From the NCBI GenBank assembly GCA_028280945.1, contig JANQKV010000070.1, forward strand, positions 1 to 55,993: a stretch of DNA of 55,993 bases, in the 5' to 3' direction. This DNA comes from Opitutaceae bacterium (GTDB lineage Bacteria; Verrucomicrobiota; Verrucomicrobiia; Opitutales; Opitutaceae). The notes beneath the pieces were generated by a model. That model saw nothing but the letters and a program-made list of their open reading frames with translations. It made no database searches and was not told where the DNA came from. The position numbers and the translations under genes are program-made. Shown here piece by piece: positions 32,719 through 41,151 of the stretch. Numbering within the stretch: the stretch's first letter is position 1; each line of letters begins with the position of its first letter.

Positions 32719-34308
32719 TTGAAGCTGGGAGACCCGGTTCAACCCGCGGAGTCACCGGTGATGTCTCCGGGGGTCGCCACCGGTCGAATCGACCGGCTGG
32801 TGGCCCTTTCCCTATTGCTGTTGGCGGCTTTCCGCCTGGCCTATCTGTGGTGGGTGCCGCTGGGGCTGGTCGGCGACGAAACCTATTACTGGGACTGGAG
32901 CCGCCAACCCGCGTGGGGATACTACAGCAAGCCGCCCATGGTCGCCTGGCTCATCGGCGCAGCCACCCACTTCGGCGGCCACCAGACCGAGGTAATCCGC
33001 GCCATGGCGGTGCTGTGCACCACCGGATCCCTGGCCTTCGGCTATCTGCTCGCCCGGGACCTGTTCGGCGCACGCACCGGCGCGTGGTTTGTCGCCGCCT
33101 TCGCTCTCGCGCCGGCCGCCGTCGTGCAGAACCTCATCTTCACCATCGATGCTCCGTTGCTGCTGTGCTGGAGCGCGGCGCTCTGGTGTTTCCACCGTTG
33201 GCTGGACGCTACCAGGCCCGGGGTCCGTTTCGCCTGGGGAGCGGGCATGGCGGCCAGTCTTGGATGCGGACTGCTCACGAAGCAGATGATGGCCGTGTTT
33301 CCCCTGCTCGCCTTGCTCCACTTGGCGACCACTCCCGCCCATCGCGTCCGTCTGCGCCAACCGGGGTTCTGGCTCATCGTGGCCGCCGGGGCCTGCGCCC
33401 TCATTCCCTTGCTGCAGTGGAATGCCCGCTACGACTGGATCATGTTCCAACATACGGCGCACCATTTCGAGGGAGCGCCGTTCTCCCCCTTGGCCGCCCT
33501 TGGTCGGGTGGTGGAATTTGTCGCCGGGGAAGTCGCCATCGCCGGCTTCCTCGTGGGGACGATCGCCTTGGTCGCGCTGGGAGTGGCCTGGCAGCGATTG
33601 ATGCGCCGTGAGCTCAGCGAAGCAGAGCGGTTCCTGTTCTGGTTCTGCGGACCCGTGCTCACCGTCATGGCGTGCATGGCCCTGCGCCAGCGAGTCAACC
33701 TCAACTGGCCGCTGGTCTTCCTGCCTCCGTTGTTGATGCTCGCCGTGCACTGGTCACTGCCCGACGCCTCCGGCCAACGCTCACTGCGAATCGGCACCTG
33801 GCTGCGCCCCGGCCTGGTCGTTTCGGCCATCATCACGGCCTTGGCTGCCTTCTTTCCGCTCCTCGCCCAGTTGCCGGGAATCGCCGGAGGCCCGGCTGAC
33901 CTCACGACGCGGCTGCGCGGCTGGGCCACTCTGGCCGCGGAAGTCGAAACCGTGCGGACCAAATTCCCCTCCGCCCCCGATACCCTCACCTACGGCCACC
34001 GTTACGTGACCAGTCAACTGGCCTTCCACCTGCCCGACCAACCCCGGGTATGGCGCTGGCCCACTGTCCCCGGGGCGATCGAGTCCCAATACGAGGTCTG
34101 GGGCGATCTGGAGACCCTGCGCGGCCGCGATCTCCTCATCGTGCACCAGATCGACCGGCGCCACCCCGAGCTGCCCGAAACCCTGCGCCGGAATTTTGTA
34201 TCCGTTAATCCACTACGCACGATCGACGTGCCCCTGGGCGGCTCCCGGGTGCGCCGCTACGCCCTGCATCTCGGCCATCACTTTCTGCCCGACTCTCATG
34301 AAGATTGA
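32719..34308 (+). CDS. GT39 (ArnT/PMT-type) membrane glycosyltransferase
   Basis: The 529-residue protein has about 11 hydrophobic segments and the canonical first-loop motif VGDETYYWDWSRQPAWGYYS (catalytic Asp-Glu), followed by KPPMVAWLIG. A periplasmic C-terminal part (about 400-529) is soluble. ArnT-type enzymes move a sugar from undecaprenyl phosphate to lipid A or other envelope targets. The TTG at 32719 is used here; an ATG at 32761 with GGAG nine bases upstream is equally possible. It overlaps the PAP2-GT2 gene by 11 bases, so the steps are probably linked. Confidence 0.88.
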   Translation: MKLGDPVQPAESPVMSPGVATGRIDRLVALSLLLLAAFRLAYLWWVPLGLVGDETYYWDWSRQPAWGYYSKPPMVAWLIGAATHFGGHQTEVIRAMAVLCTTGSLAFGYLLARDLFGARTGAWFVAAFALAPAAVVQNLIFTIDAPLLLCWSAALWCFHRWLDATRPGVRFAWGAGMAASLGCGLLTKQMMAVFPLLALLHLATTPAHRVRLRQPGFWLIVAAGACALIPLLQWNARYDWIMFQHTAHHFEGAPFSPLAALGRVVEFVAGEVAIAGFLVGTIALVALGVAWQRLMRRELSEAERFLFWFCGPVLTVMACMALRQRVNLNWPLVFLPPLLMLAVHWSLPDASGQRSLRIGTWLRPGLVVSAIITALAAFFPLLAQLPGIAGGPADLTTRLRGWATLAAEVETVRTKFPSAPDTLTYGHRYVTSQLAFHLPDQPRVWRWPTVPGAIESQYEVWGDLETLRGRDLLIVHQIDRRHPELPETLRRNFVSVNPLRTIDVPLGGSRVRRYALHLGHHFLPDSHED

Positions 34309-35788
34309 CCAACCCAACTGGATTGATGCCGGGCTTCTGCTCGGTCTCCTCGCCCTGACCCTGCTCGCCATCTTTCCGGAGTGGGAACTGGCCTTGGCTG
34401 CCCGTTTCCATGACCCCGTCACCGGCTGGCCCCTTGACGCCTTGTTCTGGGTGCAGGCCGTCTACCATTGGGCCACCCTGCCGGCCCTGCTCCTCGCGAT
34501 TACCGGGTTACTCGTGGGCATGGGAGCCTGGCGATGGGCGGCCCTGCGCCGCTATCGCACCGTCGGCTGGTTTCTCTTTACCAGCATGGTGGTGGGGCCG
34601 GGTCTCCTGGTAAACAGTGTCTTTAAGGAGCATTTTGAACGGCCGCGGCCGCGACAATTGATGGAATTTGGAGGCGAAGCGCAGTTTCGACAGATCGGCG
34701 AGCCTGGAATCACCGAGAGGGGCAGGTCCTTTCCCTCGGGGCACGCCTCCATGGGTTTCTTTCTGGCGGCACCCTATTTTTTCCTGCGGCGGCGCCATCA
34801 ACGGCTGGCCATAGGGTGTCTACTGTTGGGAACGGCGGCGGGGCTGGGCATCGGGCTGGTGCGCATGATGCAGGGTGGTCATTTTTTGGGTGATGTGATC
34901 GCCGCCGGCCTGATGGTCTGGATCGTGTGCCGGGCGACTTGGGGCCTGCTCAACCGCCCGGTCTCCGCCCCGCCACCTGTGACGGCCGCCGCCCCCGAGC
35001 TGCTCATTCAGCCGCCTGGTCGACTGCGTTGCCCCGATCGGGTGGCCTGGGTCTCCGACCTCAACAAGGCATCCCAACCGACGGTCTCGGTCATCGTTCC
35101 CTTCTACAACGAGGAGGCCGTCGTGAAGGCAACTCTGGAAGAATTGCGTCAAGTCCAGCCCGACGTCGAAGTGATCGCCGTCGACGACGGCAGCACCGAC
35201 GAAACTTGGCGCTGCATCCAAGCCGTGCCCGGCGTCATCGGGGTGAGCCATGAACGCAACCAAGGCCAGAGTGCTGCGATCATCTCCGGCCTGCGCCACG
35301 CTAACGGCGAGTTCTGCGTGTTGATGGACGGCGACGGCCAGAACAACCCCGCCGACATCAGCCTGCTCCTGCAGACCTGGGCCCTCGGCCAAGCCGACGT
35401 GATCTGTGGCTATCGCCAGAATCGCCGCGACACCTGGTCCCGGGTCATTGCCTCCCGCCTGGCCAATGGCATTCGGCGCCTGTTCCTCCACGACGGGGTG
35501 CGCGACACGGGCTGCTCCCTCAAACTCTTTCATCGCTCGGCCATCGACCTGCTCCCGCCCTTTAATGGTCTCCACCGCTACCTCCCCGCCCTGTTCCTTA
35601 AAGCCGGACTGACGCTGGAGGAGATCCCGGTGGATCACCGCTTCCGCACCGCCGGGGTGTCCAAATACACCAACTGGCGGCGAGGCCTCGTCGGTATTCA
35701 GGATCTCATCGGCGTGAGCTGGCTTCTGCGCCGCCACGTTATCATCACCCCTCCCCGCGTTTCGACTCATGAACGAAGTCCTGTTTGA
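34298..35788 (+). CDS. PAP2 phosphatase - GT2 polyprenyl-phosphate glycosyltransferase fusion
   Basis: The ATG at 34298 gives 496 residues with two enzymes. Residues 1-215 form a membrane PAP2 phosphatase with all three motifs: KEHFERPRP, PSGHAS and RMMQGGHFLGDV. Residues about 262-490 form a GT2 domain like dolichol/undecaprenyl-phosphate sugar synthases: VSVIVPFYNEEAV, AVDDGSTDETW, LMDGDGQNNPAD and KYTNWRRGLVGIQDL. The first could dephosphorylate a polyprenyl or lipid A phosphate; the second could load a sugar on polyprenyl phosphate for the GT39 enzyme. The join is within one frame, with a Pro-rich linker (218-245). Confidence 0.9.
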   Translation: MKIDQPNWIDAGLLLGLLALTLLAIFPEWELALAARFHDPVTGWPLDALFWVQAVYHWATLPALLLAITGLLVGMGAWRWAALRRYRTVGWFLFTSMVVGPGLLVNSVFKEHFERPRPRQLMEFGGEAQFRQIGEPGITERGRSFPSGHASMGFFLAAPYFFLRRRHQRLAIGCLLLGTAAGLGIGLVRMMQGGHFLGDVIAAGLMVWIVCRATWGLLNRPVSAPPPVTAAAPELLIQPPGRLRCPDRVAWVSDLNKASQPTVSVIVPFYNEEAVVKATLEELRQVQPDVEVIAVDDGSTDETWRCIQAVPGVIGVSHERNQGQSAAIISGLRHANGEFCVLMDGDGQNNPADISLLLQTWALGQADVICGYRQNRRDTWSRVIASRLANGIRRLFLHDGVRDTGCSLKLFHRSAIDLLPPFNGLHRYLPALFLKAGLTLEEIPVDHRFRTAGVSKYTNWRRGLVGIQDLIGVSWLLRRHVIITPPRVSTHERSPV

Positions 35789-36113
35789 GATCAACGGTTG
35801 GCTCGTCACTCCCTGGAAACTGGTCGGCTATATAGGGGTGGCCTTGTTCGGTGGCCGCTGGGTGGTACAGTTGATCGGCTCCACCCTGGAGGGCAAACCC
35901 ACCTTTCCACGCCTGTTTTGGTATATGAGCCTCGGCGGTAGTCTGTGCCTGCTCAGCTATTTTCTCTGGGGCAAAAACGACTCCGTCGGCATCCTCGCCA
36001 ACCTCATGCCCTCCGGCATCGCCGTCTACAACCTCTGGCTCGACTATCGGCACCGCCATCGGTCCCGGCCCCCGTCACCCACCACGTCCGCCCCCGTATC
36101 GACCGGCGAGTGA
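35769..36113 (+). CDS. LAB_N (lipid A biosynthesis N-terminal-like) membrane protein
   Basis: This 114-residue protein has three membrane segments and the LAB_N pattern: WKLVGYIGVALFGGRWVVQL, FWYMSLGGSLCLLSYFLWGK and GILANLMPSGIAVYNLWL. LAB_N proteins are commonly encoded with GT2 and GT39 enzymes that decorate lipid A or other polyprenyl-linked glycans, and may help flip or hand over the carrier. The start overlaps the fusion gene by 20 bases. The last 20 residues are Ser/Pro-rich and probably unstructured. Confidence 0.88.
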   Translation: MNEVLFEINGWLVTPWKLVGYIGVALFGGRWVVQLIGSTLEGKPTFPRLFWYMSLGGSLCLLSYFLWGKNDSVGILANLMPSGIAVYNLWLDYRHRHRSRPPSPTTSAPVSTGE

Positions 36114-36179
36114 CGTTGGGGAAACCCCCGTTGCTTTGGGATTGCGGAGTGATCGGCTTCACAGGGAGGTTTCCTCGCC

Positions 36180-37289
36180 ATGAAGTTCGCCCCCACCCGC
36201 GCCCCCCTAACCGGAGAGACCCTCGCGTCGCTCTCCGCACGGCTGCGCGAACACGGTGAGCCGGCCTACCGCGCGAAACAGATCCTCGACTGGCTCTACA
36301 AGAAACGGGCGCGCGCTTGGGACGACATGACCAATCTGCCCAAGAGGTTGCGCACCTGGCTGGCAGAGACCTTCGACCTGCTCCCGCTCTCCCTGGTCCA
36401 CGGCAAGCAATCCCTTGATGTCACGGATAAGCTGCTGCTCGAGCTCGGCGACCAGTCGTTAATCGAGACCGTCATCATTCGCGCCCCGCAGGACGGTGTT
36501 GGCCTCGAGCATTCCCGCAAAACCATCTGCATCTCTACCCAGGTCGGCTGTGCCATGGGTTGCAAATTCTGCGCCTCCGGCCTTATGGGGCTCAAGCGCG
36601 ACCTTAACGCTGGTGAGATCGTCGCCCAGCTGTTGCAGGTCTGCTACCGCGAGGACGCCCGCACCCCGCGCGCCCGGGCGGAGCTGGCCTCTTTCGACAA
36701 CATCGTGGTCATGGGCATGGGTGAACCCCTGGCTAATTACCCTGCCATATCAACCGCCTTGGAGATCATCAACGCCGATTGGGGACTGGGGTTTGGCGCC
36801 CGCCGCATCACCCTCTCGACCAGCGGCCTCGTGCCCAATATCCTGAAGCTGGCCGACAACCCCATCGGCGTCCGTCTCGCTGTCTCACTTCACGGTGCCA
36901 CCGACGAAGTTCGCACCCAAATCATGCCGGTCAACAAAGCCTACCCCTTGGCCAAGTTGTTGCCCGCGGTGAAAACCTTCAGCGAGAAGCATGGTCGCAT
37001 GGTAACGTTGGAGTTTATCCTGATCGAGGACGTGAACGACTCGCTCGACCAGGCTCGCAAACTCCGCGATATCGCACGAGACCTGCACGCCCACGTGAAT
37101 CTGATCCCCTACAACACCGTGCACGGACTCGAGTGGAAACGCCCGTCGCTCGCCCGACAGCAGAAGTTCGTGGAGGTCCTCCGCGAAGGCCGTGTCTCCG
37201 CAACTTTGCGCCGTGAAAAAGGCCACGACATCGACGCCGCCTGCGGCCAGCTTCGACTCCAAACGGAAAAGGAGCGCGCCTCCTTCTGA
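36180..37289 (+). CDS. rlmN: Dual-specificity 23S rRNA/tRNA adenine-C2 methyltransferase RlmN
   Basis: RlmN is a radical SAM enzyme that methylates C2 of A2503 in 23S rRNA and of A37 in some tRNAs. The 369 residues include the cluster motif CAMGCKFCASG (CxxxCxxC, near residue 123), VMGMGEPLANY, RITLSTSGLVPNI, LAVSLHGATDEVR, and the C-terminal methyl-carrying Cys of DIDAACGQLR. NLIPYNTVHGLEWKRPS is also typical. The ATG at 36180 fits the family length. It begins 66 bases after the LAB_N gene and may be independently transcribed. Confidence 0.96.
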   Translation: MKFAPTRAPLTGETLASLSARLREHGEPAYRAKQILDWLYKKRARAWDDMTNLPKRLRTWLAETFDLLPLSLVHGKQSLDVTDKLLLELGDQSLIETVIIRAPQDGVGLEHSRKTICISTQVGCAMGCKFCASGLMGLKRDLNAGEIVAQLLQVCYREDARTPRARAELASFDNIVVMGMGEPLANYPAISTALEIINADWGLGFGARRITLSTSGLVPNILKLADNPIGVRLAVSLHGATDEVRTQIMPVNKAYPLAKLLPAVKTFSEKHGRMVTLEFILIEDVNDSLDQARKLRDIARDLHAHVNLIPYNTVHGLEWKRPSLARQQKFVEVLREGRVSATLRREKGHDIDAACGQLRLQTEKERASF

Positions 37290-37334
37290 GCCGCCGATCA
37301 TTTGCATTCTGCCCAAAACTGTTCCCGCTGACCC

Positions 37335-37757
37335 ATGACCGACTTTACCCAACTCTCCGACGACGAATGGCGCCGACGCCTGAGTGCCGAACAATATCAC
37401 GTGTTGCGCCAGGCCGGCACGGACCGACCGTTTGGGGCCAATTACGAAGCGTTTAAAAAACAAGGTAGCGGCACCTACGTCTGCACCGGCTGTGGATCCA
37501 CCCTGTTCAAATCCACCACGAAGTTTGACGCCCGCTGCGGTTGGCCGGCGTTTTACGACCCAGCCTCCCACGATGCCATCAAAACGATTCGCGATGAGAG
37601 CCTCGGCATGGTGCGCGTCGAGGTGGTTTGCGCCCGTTGCGAGGGCCATCTCGGGCATGTCTTCGAAGGCGAGGGGTTCGATACTCCGACCGACCAGCGC
37701 TACTGCATCAACGCGACTTCGCTGCGATTCATCCCTGACGAAGACGAGGATGCCTGA
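37335..37757 (+). CDS. msrB: Peptide-methionine (R)-S-oxide reductase MsrB
   Basis: MsrB repairs methionine-R-sulfoxide in proteins. The 140-residue protein has no signal peptide and carries the zinc Cys pairs YVCTGCGSTLF and VCARCEGHLGHVF. The CGWPAFYDP segment and the catalytic Cys in QRYCINATSLRF are also present. The ending EDEDA is acidic. The last eight bases overlap the start of the GtrA-like gene. Confidence 0.96.
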   Translation: MTDFTQLSDDEWRRRLSAEQYHVLRQAGTDRPFGANYEAFKKQGSGTYVCTGCGSTLFKSTTKFDARCGWPAFYDPASHDAIKTIRDESLGMVRVEVVCARCEGHLGHVFEGEGFDTPTDQRYCINATSLRFIPDEDEDA

Positions 37758-38160
37758 AGCGGTTTCGGCAGCCTCCAACCGCAGTTGGCGTGGTTGGTTT
37801 AAGTTTATCGCGGTCGGCCTGAGCGGTTACCTCGTATTGACCGGTGGAGTGATTGTGCTGGTCGAATTGCTGGGGATGGGCAAGCGACCGGCCTACGCTA
37901 TCATGATCATGCTGGTCATGGCGGGTAACTTCTTTGTCAGCCGGGCACACGTCTTCCCCCACGGTCGCACCGGCGAGCCTGCTCGCCAGGCCGTCAAATT
38001 CCTGGTGGTCGCCCTGTCTTCGAGAGTAGTGGAATACTTCTCCTATTCGTGGCTGATTGGTCCGCCGACCGACATGCCCTACGTCTACGCGATCACCGTC
38101 GTTTCGGCACTCTCCTACGTAATAAAATACTACGCGTTTTCGGCCTGGGTCTTCCGTTGA
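37750..38160 (+). CDS. GtrA-family membrane protein
   Basis: The ATG at 37750 lies within the end of msrB and gives 136 residues with four helices (about 17-37, 46-63, 80-98, 112-130). The pattern FKFIAVGLSGYLVLTGGVIVL, NFFVSRAHVFP and YVIKYYAFSAWVFR fits GtrA proteins, thought to move polyprenyl-linked sugars across the inner membrane or to support glycosyltransferases. Its end overlaps by 31 bases the end of the convergent gene on the other strand. Confidence 0.85.
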   Translation: MPEAVSAASNRSWRGWFKFIAVGLSGYLVLTGGVIVLVELLGMGKRPAYAIMIMLVMAGNFFVSRAHVFPHGRTGEPARQAVKFLVVALSSRVVEYFSYSWLIGPPTDMPYVYAITVVSALSYVIKYYAFSAWVFR

Positions 38161-39608
38161 GTCAGCGCAGCGACAATCGCGACTCCCAACATCAGGCCCC
38201 AAACGACCAATGGCACCCAATGGCGATGCCCGGTGAGCGTTGCCACCGAGTCTCCCAGTTCCCCAATCTGGCCAGCGTAGAACAAATCACCGACCGACGG
38301 AAAGTCGCGGAAGAAATCGTGATAGACCATCGCCACGGTGGTGGTCAGCCACCAGCCTGCGGTGATGATCGCGGCGACCAACGCCTGCCACCCCACCCGC
38401 CTTATCGCGACCAACGGTAGCAAAAGAAACGCCCAGACTCCGGCCGACAATACGATCGAACTGGGCCACGCCCGGGGGACCGCACCTCCGGCAATCCAGA
38501 AGTAGTCCACGAAGACCATAAACAGCCACGCCAACAGGTAAACCCGGGCTGTCGGGGTCAATCCGCGTGCGCGGGCCACGATCCAGGCAAGCACCAGCAA
38601 CGCCATCGTCGGCAGAAAACCGCTCACCATACCGTGCATGCCCCACCAGATCAGTGCCGCGCTCGCGATCACCAAGGCAGTCGCCCGAAGCAGGCCTCGC
38701 AGTTTTTTTACTGCGACAACGGCCAGGACCACGACCACAATGCCACTCACTGCGTAGACTCCCAGATACAGCAGCGGGGATACAAACCGCACCGTCCGAC
38801 GCTCGAACCAATCGTTGCCGTCATACCAGCGCACTTGGTCCCACACCAGCCCCGGTCGCACGGCCAACACCCCCTGCTCCTGGGGGAAAAGAGGCAACCA
38901 TCCCGTGAACGCCCCCTCGACCATCATTGCCGGATCAATCCGAAGCGACCGGGCACGCCAAGTATTGTCCAGGTTCACCGCGTCGGCCGCAGGCACAAAT
39001 CTGCCGACGGGGATGTTTCCCGCGCCGGCCCGCCACGCAGCGGGAATGCGAGTGGTGAGCTCCGCCGGCAGAAAGCGCGGCACCCAGGTCCACCCCACCG
39101 CATAGTGATCTCGTGGCGGCAACCCCCGAACCGCCAGATGAGGGAAACGGATTTCGGGAAATTTGTCCCGATACCAAAACAACCCTTCCATCACCGCGTT
39201 GAACCGCACGTCAAATCCATCCAGGCCCGGTGCCTCGGAAACAATGGAAAGGTCCAGGGTAAATTCACTCTCCAATCCCGCCGGCTCTGCTTCCCTAAAG
39301 GCATAACGCGCACCATCCGCCAACAATACTTCCCCTCCCAGGCCGATAACTTGGTAGGATAACAACGCTGCCGGGTCGATCGGTTGCGCCGTCCAATAAC
39401 GGCCACGGATCAGCAGGGTCTGAGTATGGGTGATGTATCGCGCCGTGCCATCGATCCGCCAGCGTTCAGTCTCTTCCACCACAAACGAAAGCTCCCTGTC
39501 CAAGGCATCGCCAAAATCCAAAAACGTCGGTTCCGGGTCGGGTCCTTGGGCAAGTAATGAGACCGCCCCCAGCACCGCCAAAAACGAAAATACCAGCAAT
39601 TGCTTCAC
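38130..39608 (-). CDS. Polytopic membrane protein with periplasmic N-terminal domain, unknown family
   Basis: The GTG at 39608 overlaps the stop of the LtaS-like gene (GTGA) and gives a signal peptide (MKQLLVFSFLAVLGAVSLLAQ). Residues 22-280 form a beta-rich extracytoplasmic domain (ERWRIDGTARYITHTQ, FDVRFNAVMEGLFWYRDKF). At least seven helices follow (about 285-480). I do not recognise the family. Its coupling to a phosphatase-fold enzyme with a single membrane helix suggests that it supplies a membrane or carrier function. Length is 492 residues. Confidence 0.7.
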   Translation of the reverse strand: MKQLLVFSFLAVLGAVSLLAQGPDPEPTFLDFGDALDRELSFVVEETERWRIDGTARYITHTQTLLIRGRYWTAQPIDPAALLSYQVIGLGGEVLLADGARYAFREAEPAGLESEFTLDLSIVSEAPGLDGFDVRFNAVMEGLFWYRDKFPEIRFPHLAVRGLPPRDHYAVGWTWVPRFLPAELTTRIPAAWRAGAGNIPVGRFVPAADAVNLDNTWRARSLRIDPAMMVEGAFTGWLPLFPQEQGVLAVRPGLVWDQVRWYDGNDWFERRTVRFVSPLLYLGVYAVSGIVVVVLAVVAVKKLRGLLRATALVIASAALIWWGMHGMVSGFLPTMALLVLAWIVARARGLTPTARVYLLAWLFMVFVDYFWIAGGAVPRAWPSSIVLSAGVWAFLLLPLVAIRRVGWQALVAAIITAGWWLTTTVAMVYHDFFRDFPSVGDLFYAGQIGELGDSVATLTGHRHWVPLVVWGLMLGVAIVAALTQRKTQAENA

Positions 39609-40921
39609 GGCAGCAGCCTTTCCGGATGCTGAATCGCCATCAGCGTCATCAGTTCGGGTTTCACCGGCCAGTCCCACGGCTCAATGCCGCCCCCCACCGA
39701 TTGCCAGCCACCGTGCTGGGCACTGCGGGTGCGGCCCCAACGGCCCCAACCGTTTCCCAGGAACGTGCGCGGAACCGGCAGTCCCAATTCCTCCAAAACC
39801 ATCACCGGGATGTCCTGCAAACCCGCCATGACCTCAACCTTCTCCGCCGGTTGATCGAACCCGACCATGACCAGCGGCACGGTATCGGTATGGAAGAGGT
39901 GGTTGCCGACAGAAATCCGCTGGGCCAGTTCTGCAGTAATGGCGCTGTCGTGATCGCTGTAGATGACAATCAGGCAGTCGTCGCGGACCCCGGCAGCTTC
40001 CAAAGTGGCGAAGAAACCGCGAATGGCCTCGTCAACGAATCGAACCGTGCGAACGTATTCCGCCACGATGTCACCCGGTGCATCCCCTTCGATCCCCGCC
40101 ACATAATTGTAGGGATGATGGTTTGTCAGCGTGATCGCATGCAAAAACAAGGGCTGGTCCGCATCGATGATCCTTTGCGCTGCTACCTGCAGGACCTCAC
40201 GGTCTGACCACCCCCAACCGATCTTTTCCTTCAGGTCCATGTCGTCCTCGAAAACCATCTCGTCGTAACCGAGCATAGTGTGGGCGTTTTCCCGCTTCCA
40301 GAACGCCCCGTTGAAACCGTGGATCGACATCGTGTGGTAGCCGGTGGATTTCAGGATTCGCGGCATCGAGGGTATCCGGCCCAGGTTTTGCGTCACGTAG
40401 ACCGGAGGGCGCGGCAGCGGCACTTGGGAAGTCAGGGCCAGAAATTCACCATCGGTCGTGCGACCGCTGGCCGTGTTGTCCAATGCATTGACAAAGTAGA
40501 CCCCGTTGTGCGCCAGCGACTCAACAAACGGCATGATCGGCCTTCCTCGCCAACGCCCGTCGATCACCATGCCATCAACCGACTCGAGTTGCAGGTAGAC
40601 CACGTGCTTGAGGGGGCGCGGCTCGGCAGTCGGCGGATTGTGAGCCGTGGCAGCATGGGCGATGAGAAAATCCCGGTAAGGCGTCGGATCCAATTTCTCC
40701 AACTGCTGGCGCTGCCACCAAATTGAAGTCGTCGAGACGACATCGAAAGCCAGATACCCCCCAAAACCCAAACGACTGATGGCCTGCTCGTTTAAGAGAC
40801 GTGCTTTGATCAACCCCCACTGATCGCGCGGCCATGCCCAGAGGATGGCGATGAGCGCGAACCCCAGCCAAATAGCCCAACTCCAACGGGTTTTGATCAA
40901 TCGCAGTATCATTCGATCCAA
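39605..40921 (-). CDS. LTA synthase-like alkaline phosphatase superfamily enzyme
   Basis: The 438-residue protein has one N-terminal helix (about 13-30) and a periplasmic sulfatase-type domain. Residues matching the LtaS site are present: Glu in VVYLQLESVDG, the nucleophile Thr in DNTASGRTTDGEF, His in LTNHHPY, and Asp-His in VIYSDHDS. Relatives move phosphoglycerol or phosphoethanolamine between lipids and glycans. Full LtaS proteins have five helices; this one has a single anchor. It is the first gene of a two-gene operon with the polytopic protein at 38130. Confidence 0.88.
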   Translation of the reverse strand: MDRMILRLIKTRWSWAIWLGFALIAILWAWPRDQWGLIKARLLNEQAISRLGFGGYLAFDVVSTTSIWWQRQQLEKLDPTPYRDFLIAHAATAHNPPTAEPRPLKHVVYLQLESVDGMVIDGRWRGRPIMPFVESLAHNGVYFVNALDNTASGRTTDGEFLALTSQVPLPRPPVYVTQNLGRIPSMPRILKSTGYHTMSIHGFNGAFWKRENAHTMLGYDEMVFEDDMDLKEKIGWGWSDREVLQVAAQRIIDADQPLFLHAITLTNHHPYNYVAGIEGDAPGDIVAEYVRTVRFVDEAIRGFFATLEAAGVRDDCLIVIYSDHDSAITAELAQRISVGNHLFHTDTVPLVMVGFDQPAEKVEVMAGLQDIPVMVLEELGLPVPRTFLGNGWGRWGRTRSAQHGGWQSVGGGIEPWDWPVKPELMTLMAIQHPERLLP

Positions 40922-41151
40922 TCGGTGCTGCGCTTGGCAGCACCCTTCACGACCACTTTGAACTCAATTCCAGCCATTCCAGCCGAGCAGGCTTTGCAAC
41001 GATTATGTTACAGCAATGCAAATCTACTTTCCAACCCCGTCCGCAAGCTCCTCTCCATTACATTTTTGAAAGGTAGACCGTCTCTCCTTGATTCCGTGGA
41101 GATTCCGAATTTCTCCCCATTACTTCCCCTTCAACCTCTTCTGTCAGCCCC

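Noticed and set aside
32528-32722. 64-codon frame just after the regulator palindrome
   Set aside because: No family, no clear start signal and odd composition; kept only as part of the intergenic note.
32812-33750. 312-codon minus-strand frame
   Set aside because: Antisense to the GT39 gene; Gln/Gly/Glu-rich composition without family signs.
34820-35809. 329-codon minus-strand frame
   Set aside because: Antisense to the PAP2-GT2 fusion, whose motifs are complete.
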